Shown: one piece after another, positions 46,190 to 58,050 of the stretch
Layout of the letters: every line of letters begins with the position of its first letter
Position numbering within the stretch: the stretch's first letter is position 1
NCBI RefSeq assembly: GCF_029873635.1
Contig: NC_080422.1
Span: 15,778,049 to 15,842,048 of the forward strand
Reading direction: 5' to 3'
DNA: 64,000 nt
From: Malania oleifera
Taxonomy: Eukaryota > Streptophyta > Magnoliopsida > Santalales > Ximeniaceae
Program-made: the position numbers and the translations under genes
Notes under the pieces: model-generated
Seen by the model: only the letters and a program-made list of their open reading frames with translations
The model's database searches: none
Told to the model about the DNA's origin: nothing

Positions 46190-49100
46190 TGGTATTAGAG
46201 TAAGGTTCGATCGAGTGCCCTTAAGTGGTTATTATTCTATTAAATATCTTGTGTTGAATTATGGAGGCTAATCTAAGTAGAATGGTGTCTTTGAATGGTT
46301 CAAATTATCATATATGGAAAGGAAAAATGGAAGACCTACTTTATGTGAAACAATTTAATTTACCTGTGTTTGCTTTTGAGAAGCCAGAAAATAAATCTGA
46401 TGAAGAATGGACTTTGTTGCATAAACAAGTTTGTGGATATCTTAGGCAGGGTAGATGATAATGTTTTGATTCATATTGATAGTGAGACACACGCACGCAT
46501 ACTTTGGCAAAAATTTGAGGCATTGTATGCTCGTAAGACCAGAAATAATAAATTGTTTCTGATGAAGCAGCTGATGTATTTGAGATACCAAGATGGAACT
46601 CCCTTAATAGATCACTTGAACTCTTTCCAAGGAATTATTAATTAGCTGGCTGGGAAGGGTATCAAATTTGATGATGAGGTTCAGGGCTTGTGTTTACTTT
46701 ACATTGTCGAACTCTTGGGAGACATTTAGAATGTCATTATTTAACTCAACTCCAAATGGTGTAATCAATATGGATTTGGCTAAAAGCAGTGCATTGAATG
46801 AAGAGATGATGAGAAAATCACAAGGATCCTCTTCACAGTCAAAAGTTTTGGTTGCCAAAAGAAAGGGAGGAGTAAGAGTAGAGGTCCGAAAAATAAAGAT
46901 AAAAGCAGAAACAGGACCCACAGGTTTGCTAATGTAAGTGTCATTATTGTGGCATGAAAGGGCATATAAGGAAATATAGCAAACAGTTGAAGAAAGAGAA
47001 CAAAGGGAAATGGAAGGATACAAAGAATGGTGATGACAAAAATGATGATCGAGTTGCCATCACTACTTCCGGAGACTTCTTCGTAGTTTATGATGATGAT
47101 GTCATTAATTTCACATGCCATAAGACCAGCTGGGTGATTGATAGTGTTGCCTTAACTCATGTTACATCTCAACATGATTTCTTCACATCCTAAGTAGTCG
47201 GTGACTTTGGGACAGGGAAGATGGGCAATGGTGGCTTGGCCAAAATCGTTGGTATTGAAGATGTGTGCTTGGAGATGAGTAATGGCATGAAGTTAGTTCT
47301 TAGTAATGTGAAGCATATTCTATTTGAATTTGATTTTTGTAGATAAAATTGATGATGATGGGTATTGCAACATCTTTTGCAATAATCAGTGGAAACTCAC
47401 TAGAGGTGCTATGGTTGTTGCTCAAACTCATAAGGTTTCTACTTTGTACATGCTGTAGGCAAAACTCTCCAAAGACATTATTAATTGATGTAGGATGGAT
47501 ATGGTCTGCCTAATCCTATGGTTTAATCCTCATACAAGCACATACACTCAAATACTTTGATTTAAGAATTTAGCTAACCAAACATAAACACCATAAATTA
47601 TGTGACATTTCACATGTTGTCGGATATTTTAAAAGGTGTATGATTTTGTCCATAAAATAGGTCCCAAGTGTTCCTTATCAAGGAATGAAACTTTTATGCG
47701 GAAATATGTTAATTTCAAAGTCAAGATTGCGAGTTCTAAGTTAACAAACTAATATTCATACAATTGATATTAGCTATGGAACTTCTAGCTTCAAATAAAG
47801 GCTTACATAATACAAAACAAGGGTTCAAAATAAGTACCGAATTTACCAAGATATTTTTTGGATGACTTGACGTTGTTCAACACGAATTTAGATCACATTG
47901 TAGTTCTTCAAATCAAGCTTTGAAACACCAATATGAATGAAGATATGGGGTGTAGGGGAGGTGGTCGTGTGGGTGTATAATGGGGGTAGCTGTGTGGGTA
48001 AGAGGGAGGATGAGGGAATGGTATCGCTGGATAGAGTGGTCTCTCACCACTTGATCTCCATAGAGAACGTCATAGCCTCACACTACACAATCAAGAGATT
48101 TGATAAAGCTTTCAAGTTTCAACAATAGAATTCTTTTCAATATTTAATATCATCAACTGCCTCGAGTCTTACAATGATACAAGATAGAAATACTTAGCAT
48201 GGGGGAACAATACATTAACACACTCACACAACTCTCACAGGCATGGGGGACAAAGCATAGGAAACAAACATGGGGAAGCACAACAATTAAACCGTACACT
48301 TGATTCTAACACAATAATTATTATCACAACTTACTAAGCACACACAAGCAAGCTTAGTTGTCTTGCATTTTTACAAATTAAATATAGGACTCAAGCATGT
48401 GCCAAAAGGAAAGTTCAAAACTGTGTGGGGCCCATGGAACATAGTCATGTGGGGCCCACATGGGCCTTGGACTCGAACTTGCTTCAATATATCGGCTGAG
48501 GTCTTCTTGTATCGAAAGTATTCAAGTAGTCTTCAAATAACTGAATGCGTACCTACAAAATAATTTGTATGATTTGGACATCGGGAGGTTATCCACATGT
48601 CACCATATCGGCGAAGGAAATAGTTAAGGCATGTTGATCCCCATCATTATGCAATGGAATATGAAGTTTCAAGAGAGTTGTGGCAATAGAGACCACATGA
48701 GTGAGAAAGGTTTGGAAATATTGGCCAAGATATCTTCTATCTGAGATGAAGAGTGTGCCTTTGAAAAACTGCACACATTGTTTAGTAGAGAAGCAAAACA
48801 GAGTCTCCTTCAAGAGTTCCCCTTCCAAAAGAAATACTTGATATTGTGCATTCAGATGTTTGTGGCCTTATGAAGACTATAACACTTGGTGGCTGCCTTT
48901 ACTTTGTGACCTTCATAGATGATCATTCAAGGAAGTTATGGGTATATACCTTGAAAATAAAAGATAAGGTATTGGATGTGTTTAAGCAGTTTTAGACTTC
49001 AATTGAGAGACAAACCGAGAAGAAGTTAAGGTGCATAAAAATAGATAATGGGGGGAGAGTATTTGGGTCCTTTTGATAAATATTGCAAGTAATAGGGTAT

Positions 49101-49977
49101 TGGACATCGAAGGACACCTCCGAAGACACCTTAGTTGAATGGTTGAGCTGAAGGGATGAACAGAACACTGGTTGAGAGAGTAAGGGGCTTGCTTTCACAA
49201 TCACAATTGCCAAACTCCTTTTAGGGGGAGGCTTTAAGTACATCAGTACATGTTCTTAATCTCTCACCATGTGTTCCTCTTCAGTTTGATGTACCATACA
49301 TGGTTTGGATTGAGAAAGATGTTTCTTATGATCATTTGCATGTCTTTGGATGTAAGGCATTTATGCATATTCCCAAAGATGAGAGGTCTAAGCTAGATGT
49401 GAAGACTTGACATCTTCCTAGGTTATGGCCTAGATGAGTTTGGCTACAATTTGTAAGATCCATTTGAGAAGAAACTTGTGAGAAACCAAGATTTTGTGTT
49501 TATGGAAAATCAAATCATATATGATATTGAGAAGACAGAAAAATTTGTGCCTCAATACAGTGATGGCTTAATTGACTTGGATTTGGCTCCTTTGATAGAG
49601 TTGCCAACACAGGTTGAACATGATGTTCACAATGACTAGCAGGGTCAGATGTTCCCTTACAGGTTGAGAATCATGATTAGTTACCTACACCAGAGATACA
49701 ACTAGATGTTCCACTCAATAGGTCTACCAAAGACCGACATCCTTCCACTTGGTATTCTGTAGATGAGTCGGTGTTACTAACTGATGGGGGAGAGCCCGAG
49801 TGTTATCCATAAGCCATGGAAGATGAACATAAGTCAAAGGGGGTTGATGCTATGCAAGATAAGATGTGGTCATTACATGACAATCACACTTTTTAGTTGG
49901 TGAAGTTGCCTAAGGGCAAGAGAGCTTTGATGAATAGGTGGATTTATAGGGTCAAGCAATAACAAGAACACACTTCA
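46190..49977 (+). pseudogene. Copia-2 gag-protease-integrase, decayed
   Basis: The interior starts at a primer site shared with the third TRIM-like LTR. Gag begins at 46261 ([19 protein letters not shown], then [13 protein letters not shown]) and continues in other frames to a nucleocapsid knuckle CHYCGMKGHIRKYS at 46939-46980, whose last Cys is Ser. Protease has VIDSVALTH (about 47136), with the catalytic DSG changed to DSV. Integrase follows an interruption: CTHC (48770-48781), HSDVCG, FVTFIDDHSRKLWVYTLK and KIDNGG (48840-49060). The first reverse transcriptase residues (RALMNRWIYRVKQ) appear at about 49930. It is cut at 49977 by a gypsy LTR. Confidence 0.82.
47484..48600. other. Unidentified insertion inside copia-2
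   Basis: It separates protease-end sequence (YMLQAKLSKDII region) from the integrase zinc region. It contains repeated CATGGGGGA/CATGGGG phrases near 48198-48275 and GTGGGGCCCA twice near 48423-48461. No domains or clear terminal repeats are seen. The boundaries are approximate. Confidence 0.45.
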
Positions 49978-50166
49978 TGTAATGACCCTAAAATTATATT
50001 GCTCTAAATATAAAAATGCTTTGATACCACAACTGTATATCAACAATATCAACCCGAACCCAAAGGGTGGTATCGAGGATTCACCTGTCCATAAATACAT
50101 ACTAACAATGCAGTGGAAGCATAATGTACCTGATCCTCATATACAATACTAGAGTTCCAATGTCTC

Positions 50167-50170
<4 letters not shown>

Positions 50171-50208
<38 letters not shown>
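50171..50208 (+). repeat. (TA)n microsatellite
   Basis: About 19 TA units in the gypsy-5 LTR. Confidence 0.95.
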
Positions 50209-50212
<4 letters not shown>

Positions 50213-51439
50213 CTTACATCCATTAAAAATCCCAAATTATACAAAACATAACCAAGTCTCCTCAAATACTTACCCTGAATTATAGTACTTAGGCCTCCTC
50301 TATCTCGGAGCTCGCAACGCTTGACTGCCTGGATTTCTTGAAATGTTTAAGTTTAGGGGTGAGACACCTCTCAGTAAGAAGGAATAGATTATTATCAGTG
50401 TGTGGCAACATGAGTTTTAGTGTAGCAAGAAAACTCCTAATAAATACTTAACTTTAACTGGTAAATCATGTAAATATGAACTCACACTTATGTATATATA
50501 TATGAAAACACATATTTCCTTTTCAAAACATGACGTATCATAATACATAATTCTCTGCAATAATTAAATCATCATATATATACACATAAGGAATTTTCCT
50601 CTGAATAGACGTTCATTTATTATCGTCTAATAACCCCACATGATCGGGTTGTGTGGCCCGAAGGCAAGACTTAGCCATAACTGGCCCACCACTTGGTTAA
50701 GTCAAATCTAACTCATCTATTGTACGATTGGCCCACCGCAGCCTAGTCCAAACCCAAGGGCGGTCAACATCTCTTTGCAGGCCAAATCGACTTTTGTTAC
50801 CAACTCTCTCCCCAAGTAGTGTGGTTGCACTAACTATCATTATCATAGCTACGGTACCATGCTCTCAATCTGAACCAATCTAAACCAGTCCATCAAGGTT
50901 CTGCTACCATATAGTACAATTTATATAATATAACTGTATAAAATCTAACATGTTCTCAATTCATTTTGTATAAAATCATATCATATCATATCTTGACAAG
51001 ACGCCAACTAAACTTGGCACACAGTCATCAATAATCGTCACACAGCCATTAATAATCGGCACACAATCATCAATAATCATATCATAATTTCATAATTTTT
51101 ACAACATTCTCTAAAATCAGTATTCACTCATGCCACACAATTTGAGTAATAAATCATAATTTAATAACTGTCTGGAAAACATATACATTTTGCTAATTCC
51201 TAGAGTGATGCCTAAGATCCTTGAACTTTGAATCCACCGCGGTTAAACAACTAAGAATTGTAGTCAAGACTCCGAAATGATGTTTATTTATCAATTTGGT
51301 TGAGTTTTGGGGTAAAATTTGAAGAGAGAGAGAGAGAGAGAGAGAGTGGAAGAGCCGCAACTAGTGAAAAAGAGTGAGAGAGATTTCAATTTTCTTCAAA
51401 GAAAATAAACTTAGGTCTATTTATAGGTCATTGTCCTAG

Positions 51440-51660
51440 AGCAAAACCGTCAATGGTTTCCCTAAAACCGTCGATGGTTTGGCCTTTAACCAAACCGTGT
51501 TTCTACCGTTTTACCTTTACTTGTCCTCAGTAATTCAAAATCGTTGATGGTTTTCTTGAGATTGCTGAAACTGTCGATGATTGATCTCACCAAACCCTTC
51601 ACCCATTTGTAACCGTCGACGATTTTCCCTGGGCTCCTAAAACCGTTGACGGTTTGGTCC
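51440..51660 (-). promoter_or_regulatory. AAACCGTCGACGG-type array, gypsy-5 LTR
   Basis: About seven units with a GTCGAC or GTCGAT centre but different arms (AAACC/GGTTT) lie just upstream of the TATA box at 51418-51425. Confidence 0.55.
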
Positions 51661-51694
51661 TATACCAAACTAAATTTTCATTTTTTCCTTATTA

Positions 51695-51698
<4 letters not shown>

Positions 51699-51764
<66 letters not shown>
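51699..51764 (+). repeat. (TTA)n microsatellite
   Basis: About 22 TTA units near the outer end of the gypsy-5 LTR. The long leucine frame here is an artefact. Confidence 0.95.
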
Positions 51765-51768
<4 letters not shown>

Positions 51769-52139
51769 TCTCTACATCCTCCCCTCTTTATAAAAAATTC
51801 ATCCTCGAAATTTGCTAACCTGTACTTATATTATCATCTAGAAATCACTAAATTATTTCACCTGACTCTAAGAAGAGCCGGTGCCCACCCACATAGCAGC
51901 CCCGTCCCAAATTTATTAATAACCCTCACTTGTGGTGAAGGAATACCATAGTTACATCAAAGATTTCTGGGAGATTACAATTAATCACATAAAAACTCTC
52001 TCAAAATCCACTCAAACATAAAACCATTACATATAGATTTACAATTAAATATATCCAACTGGTCAACCTACTTAAAACATACTTACATACAACTAAATTC
52101 TTACCTTATTTATTACATTATATGCTTAACTTTTGGCCC

Positions 52140-52985
52140 CGCTGAACAAGTGTAGGTAATTATGGTGCATTTTTTCCTCTAGTTCCCATGAGGCTTCCTT
52201 GACTACGTGATTATGCCATAATACTTATACCAGCGGGATTTTCTTGGTGCATACTTCTTGCTTTTTATGGTCTAAGATTTGAACCGACACTTCATCATAC
52301 AATAGAGTATCCCTAATTTCCAAAGAGTCGTAACTTATCACGTGTGAAGGATCTGGGATGTATTTTTTTAACATAGACACATGGAACACATCATGGATCC
52401 TAGATAGTGCTGGGAGTAACGCTAACCTGGAAGCAACTGGACCAACTCTTTCTAGTATTTTGAATGACCCAATGTACCTAGGGCTTAGCTTACCCTTTTT
52501 CCCAAATCTCATGACTCCTTTCATTGATGCAATTCTCAAGAATATGTTATCTCCTAGACCAAATTCTAGTTCTCTTTGGGGGGAATATTTGCATAACTTT
52601 TTTGTCGACTTTGAGCTATTTTAATTTTTTCCCAAATAAGCCCGATTTTCTCATAAGTCTGTTGTACAATCTCTAGCCCCAAAATTTGCCTTTCACTAAC
52701 TTCATCCCAATAGAGTGAAGTTCGGAACCTCCAACCATATAATGCTTCATATGGTGTCATTTCAATACTGGCCTAGTAACTATTATTGTAAGCAAACTTC
52801 ATTAGTGGAAAATATTGAATCCAGCTGCCCCCAAAGTCCAATACACAAGCCCGCAACATATCTTCTAGTATCTGAATGGTCCTCTTTGACTGTTCATTAG
52901 TCTGGGGGTGAAATGTCATGCTAAAAGTCAACTAGGATCCTAAGGCTCACTGTAAGCTCCTCCAAAATTGAAAAGTGAACCGTGG
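52140..52985 (-). pseudogene. Gypsy-5 integrase C-terminus with chromodomain-like tail
   Basis: Minus strand: MTPYEALYGWRFRTSLYWDE (52760) is the integrase end. [20 protein letters not shown] and [21 protein letters not shown] (52510-52350) follow, and past a stop LWHNHVVKEASWELEEKM (about 52220-52165), which resembles the truncated chromodomain of Tekay/Del elements. The frame is broken near 52560. It is truncated at about 52985, where CACTA-type sequence begins. Confidence 0.85.
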
Positions 52986-54425
52986 GTTCTGATATGATAT
53001 AATGGACACTGACATACTGACATCGTTCGTGTCTACGACAATCCCCCTTTGTAAGTCAAATAACTTTTCGAGTAACCCTTTTGAACATGTATCCCCCCTA
53101 CTATATTTTCCTCCTCATCATCATCTTCACCATCATTGCTTTGAACTATGTAATCTTCACCTTGGAACACCTATGTTGTGTAACTTTTCTCCATTCCAAA
53201 GTCTAATAAATGTTCATGAACCACATCAATGTGTTGGAATGTTATGTTTTGGCATTTCTTGCAAGGACACTTTATTCTATTGGCTTTGTCTGCACAAGGA
53301 CATGCGAACTCTATGAAATCATATATCCCTTTCACGTATTTGTCCAAAAACCTACCCCAAGCCTTCATCCAACTCTTATCCATGTTCATTAATTACCCTA
53401 TAACATGTTCAAGTAAATAGTGTTGATTACATTCTTAGAATGTTTTTGATGCATGCATCGTGAATCTTAAAATCAACGACCTTCCATCTAAAGGATTCAG
53501 ATCCTATCCCATTCAAGAATGTTACATTTGTATTGCAGTCAATCGCTTAAATTCCTTCGTCATACTCATTCTAAATTTTGGCACCATCTTCCTATGGCTC
53601 TCCAAGTACACGAGATGGGGGAAGTGAATATGTTGCTAGTTTTCCATCACTAACAAATTGTCACGACACCCCACTATGCATCAAGAGAACACAAGTAGAG
53701 ACACGCATGAAATATAATGACAATGAACAAAGCGTTAACGATGACAACAATATAAATACAACTTCCTAAATTGTCCACATTGGACAATTCAAGAATGGTT
53801 GAAATACAAACATCACTAATCGTAAATGAAACAAATGATTAACATGTTCAATTGATTATTAATCTACATAGTATAACTAATAATCAATTGAATTTCAGTA
53901 ATTGATTTGTCTCACATGTATGATGAGGCAAGAATGTATACTAACCATTCTTGAATGAGTCTAAGCTTCAATGAACACATGAAATGCAGTTCTCAATTTG
54001 TTCAATTAACCAGCATGCAACATCCGAGTCAACTAAGCAGAAAACTCTAATCCCTTAACCTCACTCTCCTTATGTACAACAATACTACACTTCAAGACAG
54101 AATATAACACAATTTTTAATAAATTATTTTGTTGTGTAATATGCTTACACACTAATATTCTTAAAAGATCATAAATAGTGCACACTCAAAATAGGATAAC
54201 ATTTTAAGTCAGTCCTCATTTCAAACCCTAATTTTATAGATTAGGGTTCATTCAAGCCAAGGACAATCCAGTAATCACAAAGAGAGGGTTTTAACATATT
54301 AAAAGGAAAATGGGAAATTAATAACATACCAACAATGTAAAAATCACACCACATCAACATCTTTAACAGTAGTAGAAGAAGAAGAAGAACAAGAAGAAGA
54401 AAATGTCAAATTTTAAGTTCATGTT
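52986..54425 (-). mobile_element. CACTA-3: 5' fragment with transposase N-terminus
   Basis: The sequence upstream of the coding part (53390-54425) resembles 18650-19140 of the first CACTA in reverse complement, including the GAAGAAGAAGAAC end at about 54365-54390. The element breaks off at 52985 before the catalytic region. No terminal CACTA motif is seen. Confidence 0.6.
53171..53389 (-). pseudogene. CACTA transposase-associated domain
   Basis: The 72-residue frame begins MNMDKSWMKAWGRFLDKYVKG and contains FACPCADKANRIKCPCKKCQN and HLLDFGMEKSYTT (quoted in part). It matches the pattern of the N-terminal transposase-associated domain: MDKSWM start, CPCKKC zinc-like cluster, HL..G..Y end. A stop replaces the residue after YTT, where the family usually has Trp. 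Acidic sequence (DGEDDDEEEN) follows in the same direction. Confidence 0.82.
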
Positions 54426-54792
54426 ATACTTGAATTATACAATTAATGTCAATTAGTAGTTAATAAAATAGTAATTCAATTACTATTAGCAGCTAAAAAT
54501 CAAATTACAAATTTAATAAATTATTAATAATTCTTTTTAAAATCCAATGGAGAGAGCCTTTCTAGGCAATGACCCAAAACTCAGTTGCTAGATTGGTGTT
54601 AGAAGGTTACTTCATAACCATCAAATTCCTTTATCTTGTGTTTACAAGCCTGGAATTTAGATTTGTGCAGGTTTGGATAGAATGCAATATAAACTTATGC
54701 TGAATTTGGTCCAAAACCTATACAAATTACAATCTAAAACTACAAATTTATACTCTTAAACACAATTTCACTAGCAGAGTGGTGTGCTATAC
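54426..54792. other. Unassigned, nothing recognised
   Basis: AT-rich sequence between the CACTA-3 fragment and an LTR. It may be further CACTA sequence. Confidence 0.3.
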
Positions 54793-55107
54793 TGTAGAGA
54801 CCCATAAAATAGAAATAATAAGAAAAACAAAGAAAAAGAGGAAAATGGTTTGGTGTGGGCCAAACCGTCGACGATTTTTTTGAAAGCCCAAGAAAACCAT
54901 CGATTGTTATATTTTTTATCGCAGCTGGGTTAAGGGTAAAATGGTGAAAATTGGTTTGGTTAAATACCAAACCATTGACAGTTTCAGAGAAGCCTAAGAA
55001 AACCATCAACAGTTTTTGTTTAGAACAGAACACTATTTAAGGGTTGTATGTCATTTTCTCTTTTAAAATACAAAAGTTCTCTCTCAATGTCTCACAAGGT
55101 TGTGAAA

Positions 55108-55152
<45 letters not shown>

Positions 55153-55514
55153 ATTTTCTCACTCTAAACTTGCCCCATCGACGATTAGATTCCATATCTA
55201 ACACCTAGCAGTGATCCTTGTCAATTTGACCGAAGCAGAATCATGTTTTGAGGATCCTAGGCACCATTCCAAAACTAGGGTAAGAGAGTTGTTTTAAAGA
55301 TAAATTAGTTATTTGAGTTGTGCAAACTTAGAAATGGTAGGATGATGTCAATTTTGGGGTTGAACTGATAAAATTGGTGTTTATGAAATATAGGGTTTTT
55401 GTGTGAACGCTGCAAGCACGAGTTTAGGGTCCTTGCGGGCGTTTCCTTAGGGAATGAGGTAAGGGTGATAAATATTTATTTGTTTGGAGTTTCATTGATA
55501 AAATGGAGTATGTC
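54793..55514 (+). repeat. Gypsy-5-family LTR fragment
   Basis: It begins TGTAGAGACCCATAAAAT and corresponds to the reverse complement of the outer end of 49978-51776. It has CCGTCGACGA-type motifs at 54865-55020 and a CT microsatellite at 55110-55149. It breaks off at 55514, where the gypsy-2 LTR starts. Confidence 0.75.
55110..55149 (+). repeat. (CT)n microsatellite
   Basis: About 20 CT units in the gypsy-5-family LTR fragment. Confidence 0.95.
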
Positions 55515-56051
55515 TGTAACACCCCGAACCCGCCACGTGGGGCTCGGAGTGTTATGAGACCAACACACGTCTTTGATACCATTCACGTAGCGAAAATAAT
55601 AAAATAATCTCAACAAAATATACCAGAGTTCTGTATCTACACATGCAGATCCATAATAATTATAACCTCATTCTTTATATTACAAAACCTAAATAAAATA
55701 TATTATACATAAAGAAACTAAAAAAAAACATAACCATTCTGGTACCACTCATAAAACTACCCTGCCCTGGAGCTATCTAAGTTTGATCACCTGGATAACC
55801 TGAAAAGATTAAGTCATCGACGGGATGAGAAACCTCTCAGTAAGGAAGAAATAATTTATAACAGTGTGTGGCTGAAGTGTTTAATATATAATTAAAATGT
55901 CCATACAAACACATTCATAATCCAATAGCAGCTGAAATAACACATTTAAATCACGCCAGGTAAATTTCTCTGTCATTCAATCACATGCCCACATACATAG
56001 ATATTTTACTGATAATTCCGGAGAATAGGGAAGTCTACCCGCCCATACAAG
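55515..56051 (-). repeat. Gypsy-2 LTR, distal part
   Basis: It begins TGTAACACCCCGAACCC and closely matches the 5' LTR from 28878. It stops at CCCATACAAG (56051), directly followed by a gypsy-1 LTR. The missing continuation, after the duplicated acaag, is at 24490 onward. Confidence 0.85.
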
Positions 56052-56880
56052 TGACTCACTCGAAAAATGAGCAACTCAGAAGCTGTCCCAAGTATAGGAG
56101 TTACATCGTGTAATATTTAGCCCAAGGGTTAGATAATCTCCTCAGGGAATGCGTTTTAATCTCAAATTTCATGTTCGCCCAATCGAAAAATAAAAGTTAC
56201 TGAATTTAGTTCAGATTCGGATTTTCAAGATGGTTCAATTTCACTTTTGATGAATTAATGACACGTAAATTAAAGTCCTAAACTAACATGCATTGAACTA
56301 AGAACACTAATGGAAACCCTAATTTACTCAAGGAAACTTAACACGCGTTAATTTAAAGATGGTCACCTAAAACATGGAATTAAAAACACCCAATGAAAGC
56401 TAAACCATACAAACACACGCTAAAAACTGAGACTTTAACACGAACCAAGAATTACAAGCCAAAATTAAACTATCAATCGACTCAACCGATAACCAAGCAC
56501 GATAAAAACATGAACTTTAATAAATAGACCCTAACTAAACCAAGTTTTGAAAAACAAAAATTTAATTTTAAGGAAGAAAGACAACTAATTTAATAAAACA
56601 ATTTTTTTCTTTTTGTATTTTATTCACCTTGTTTTTCTTTTTCTTTTTCTTTTTTTAATTTTAGAACCACTAAATGTATGAAGAGAAAAAAAAAACTACT
56701 CTACCGCTAAATTACGTGAAAACCAAACAAAATAGAAGAAAAACACAAATTAATAACTATAGCAATAAAAATAAAACATTACATCTCAAAGTTTGCAACT
56801 AATATTGATAAATAAAAAGAACAATATCATCCATCAAAAGAAATAAAAGAAAGAAATAAAGGAAGAGAGAGAGAGAGAGG

Positions 56881-56913
<33 letters not shown>

Positions 56914-58050
56914 GAGAAAGAACTCTCGGCCATGGCTGTGGTAGCAGCAGAGAGCAACAAGGGAAGAAGGATCTCAGGTTTGTGGGATTGAAGTAGCAGC
57001 AACACTTAGCAGGAGAGTACTCAGGTCCTTTCTTCAACACACAGTAGCCTTTCGGGTTGTTCCCATGCAGCAGGTCTAGGGGAACTAGTGGAGTTGGCTC
57101 TCGGCTGGTCTGCTAGTAGGTTGATGCTCGGATGATTCGTGGTCTGTGTGCTCCGGCGGTTGCAGCAAGAGCTGAGGACTGCTGGGAATGCTGGTACTTT
57201 GGCTGCTGTGTGGACTATTACAGAGGACCTGGAGGAGAGGGAGTCCAGGGATGCGGGCGCCGCAAGGCTGGGGCTGCTTCGGCAGCTTGCTGTGGTAGCT
57301 CACGGTCGTGGGCGATTCTAGTTGGAGTGTTGTGGTGGTGCTTGGAGGTTGCTGGCCGAAGTTGCAGTGACTGGCAGAGAAATAGAGGAAGAGAGGAGGG
57401 GGAGTTTCAGGGTAAGACTCGAGATACAAAGAGAGGAAGAGAATATGCAAAGTAAAGAGAAGGAGAAAGAGAGGGGAAGGAGCAGACAAAGAGAAGAAGA
57501 AGAAGAGGAGAGGAAGAGAAGGAGAGGATGGGGAGCCCTTGGGCTGCCTGCGCAAGGGGAGGAAAAGAAGGGGTTTTAAAGAGGAAGCTGGGTGCCCTAG
57601 ACCCACGACCCGGATGGGTCAACCTGACCGAATTGGAGCTGATCCAGCTTGCATGGCCGGGTTACATCACATATCCTTATATATATATTCATTTTTTTTT
57701 TGTTCTATGTTCATTGCCAAATTTGATCTTCTTGAAGCCCGTTTCTCAGAAAGCACAAAACATAAAAGTTGTAGATTATGCTTTCATTTTTCTCCAAAAA
57801 ATTTGAATCGTCTCAATTGGAGTTTGGACAGAAAAGTTATGCATGAAATACGAACAGGTGTCAGTTTTGGTTCCCGGGACTTTTCTTGCGATAAAAAATT
57901 ACCAAAAATTCATAAATTGTGCAATAAAGTTCAAGAATCATAAATATGGCACTTTATTAAAATATTGGACATATTTAGACATTTAATTAAAAATATAAGC
58001 CGTAAAGACCAGGTTAAAGTGCCAAATTACGCAATTTTGACACGTAATCA
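56052..58050 (-). repeat. Gypsy-1 copy B 3' LTR
   Basis: Ends are TGACTCACTCG and CACGTAATCA. It is closely similar to LTR 3 (11106-13025 plus 24382-24489) and shows the pre-insertion site of the CACTA element at about 57947. Confidence 0.85.

Larger units (their letters stand above)
49978..51776 (-). repeat. Gypsy-5 3' LTR
   Basis: It begins TGTAATGACCCTAAAA and ends CAGGTCTCTACA next to TCCTCCCCTC, the polypurine complement. It carries a TATA box (complement at 51418-51425), AAACCGTCGACGG-type motifs at 51440-51660, TA (50171-50208) and TTA (51699-51764) microsatellites, and the CTCTCAGTAAG motif. Confidence 0.82.

Noticed and set aside
51646-51951. 101-residue leucine-rich frame
   Set aside because: The leucine run is the (TTA)n microsatellite at an LTR end, so it is not a membrane protein.
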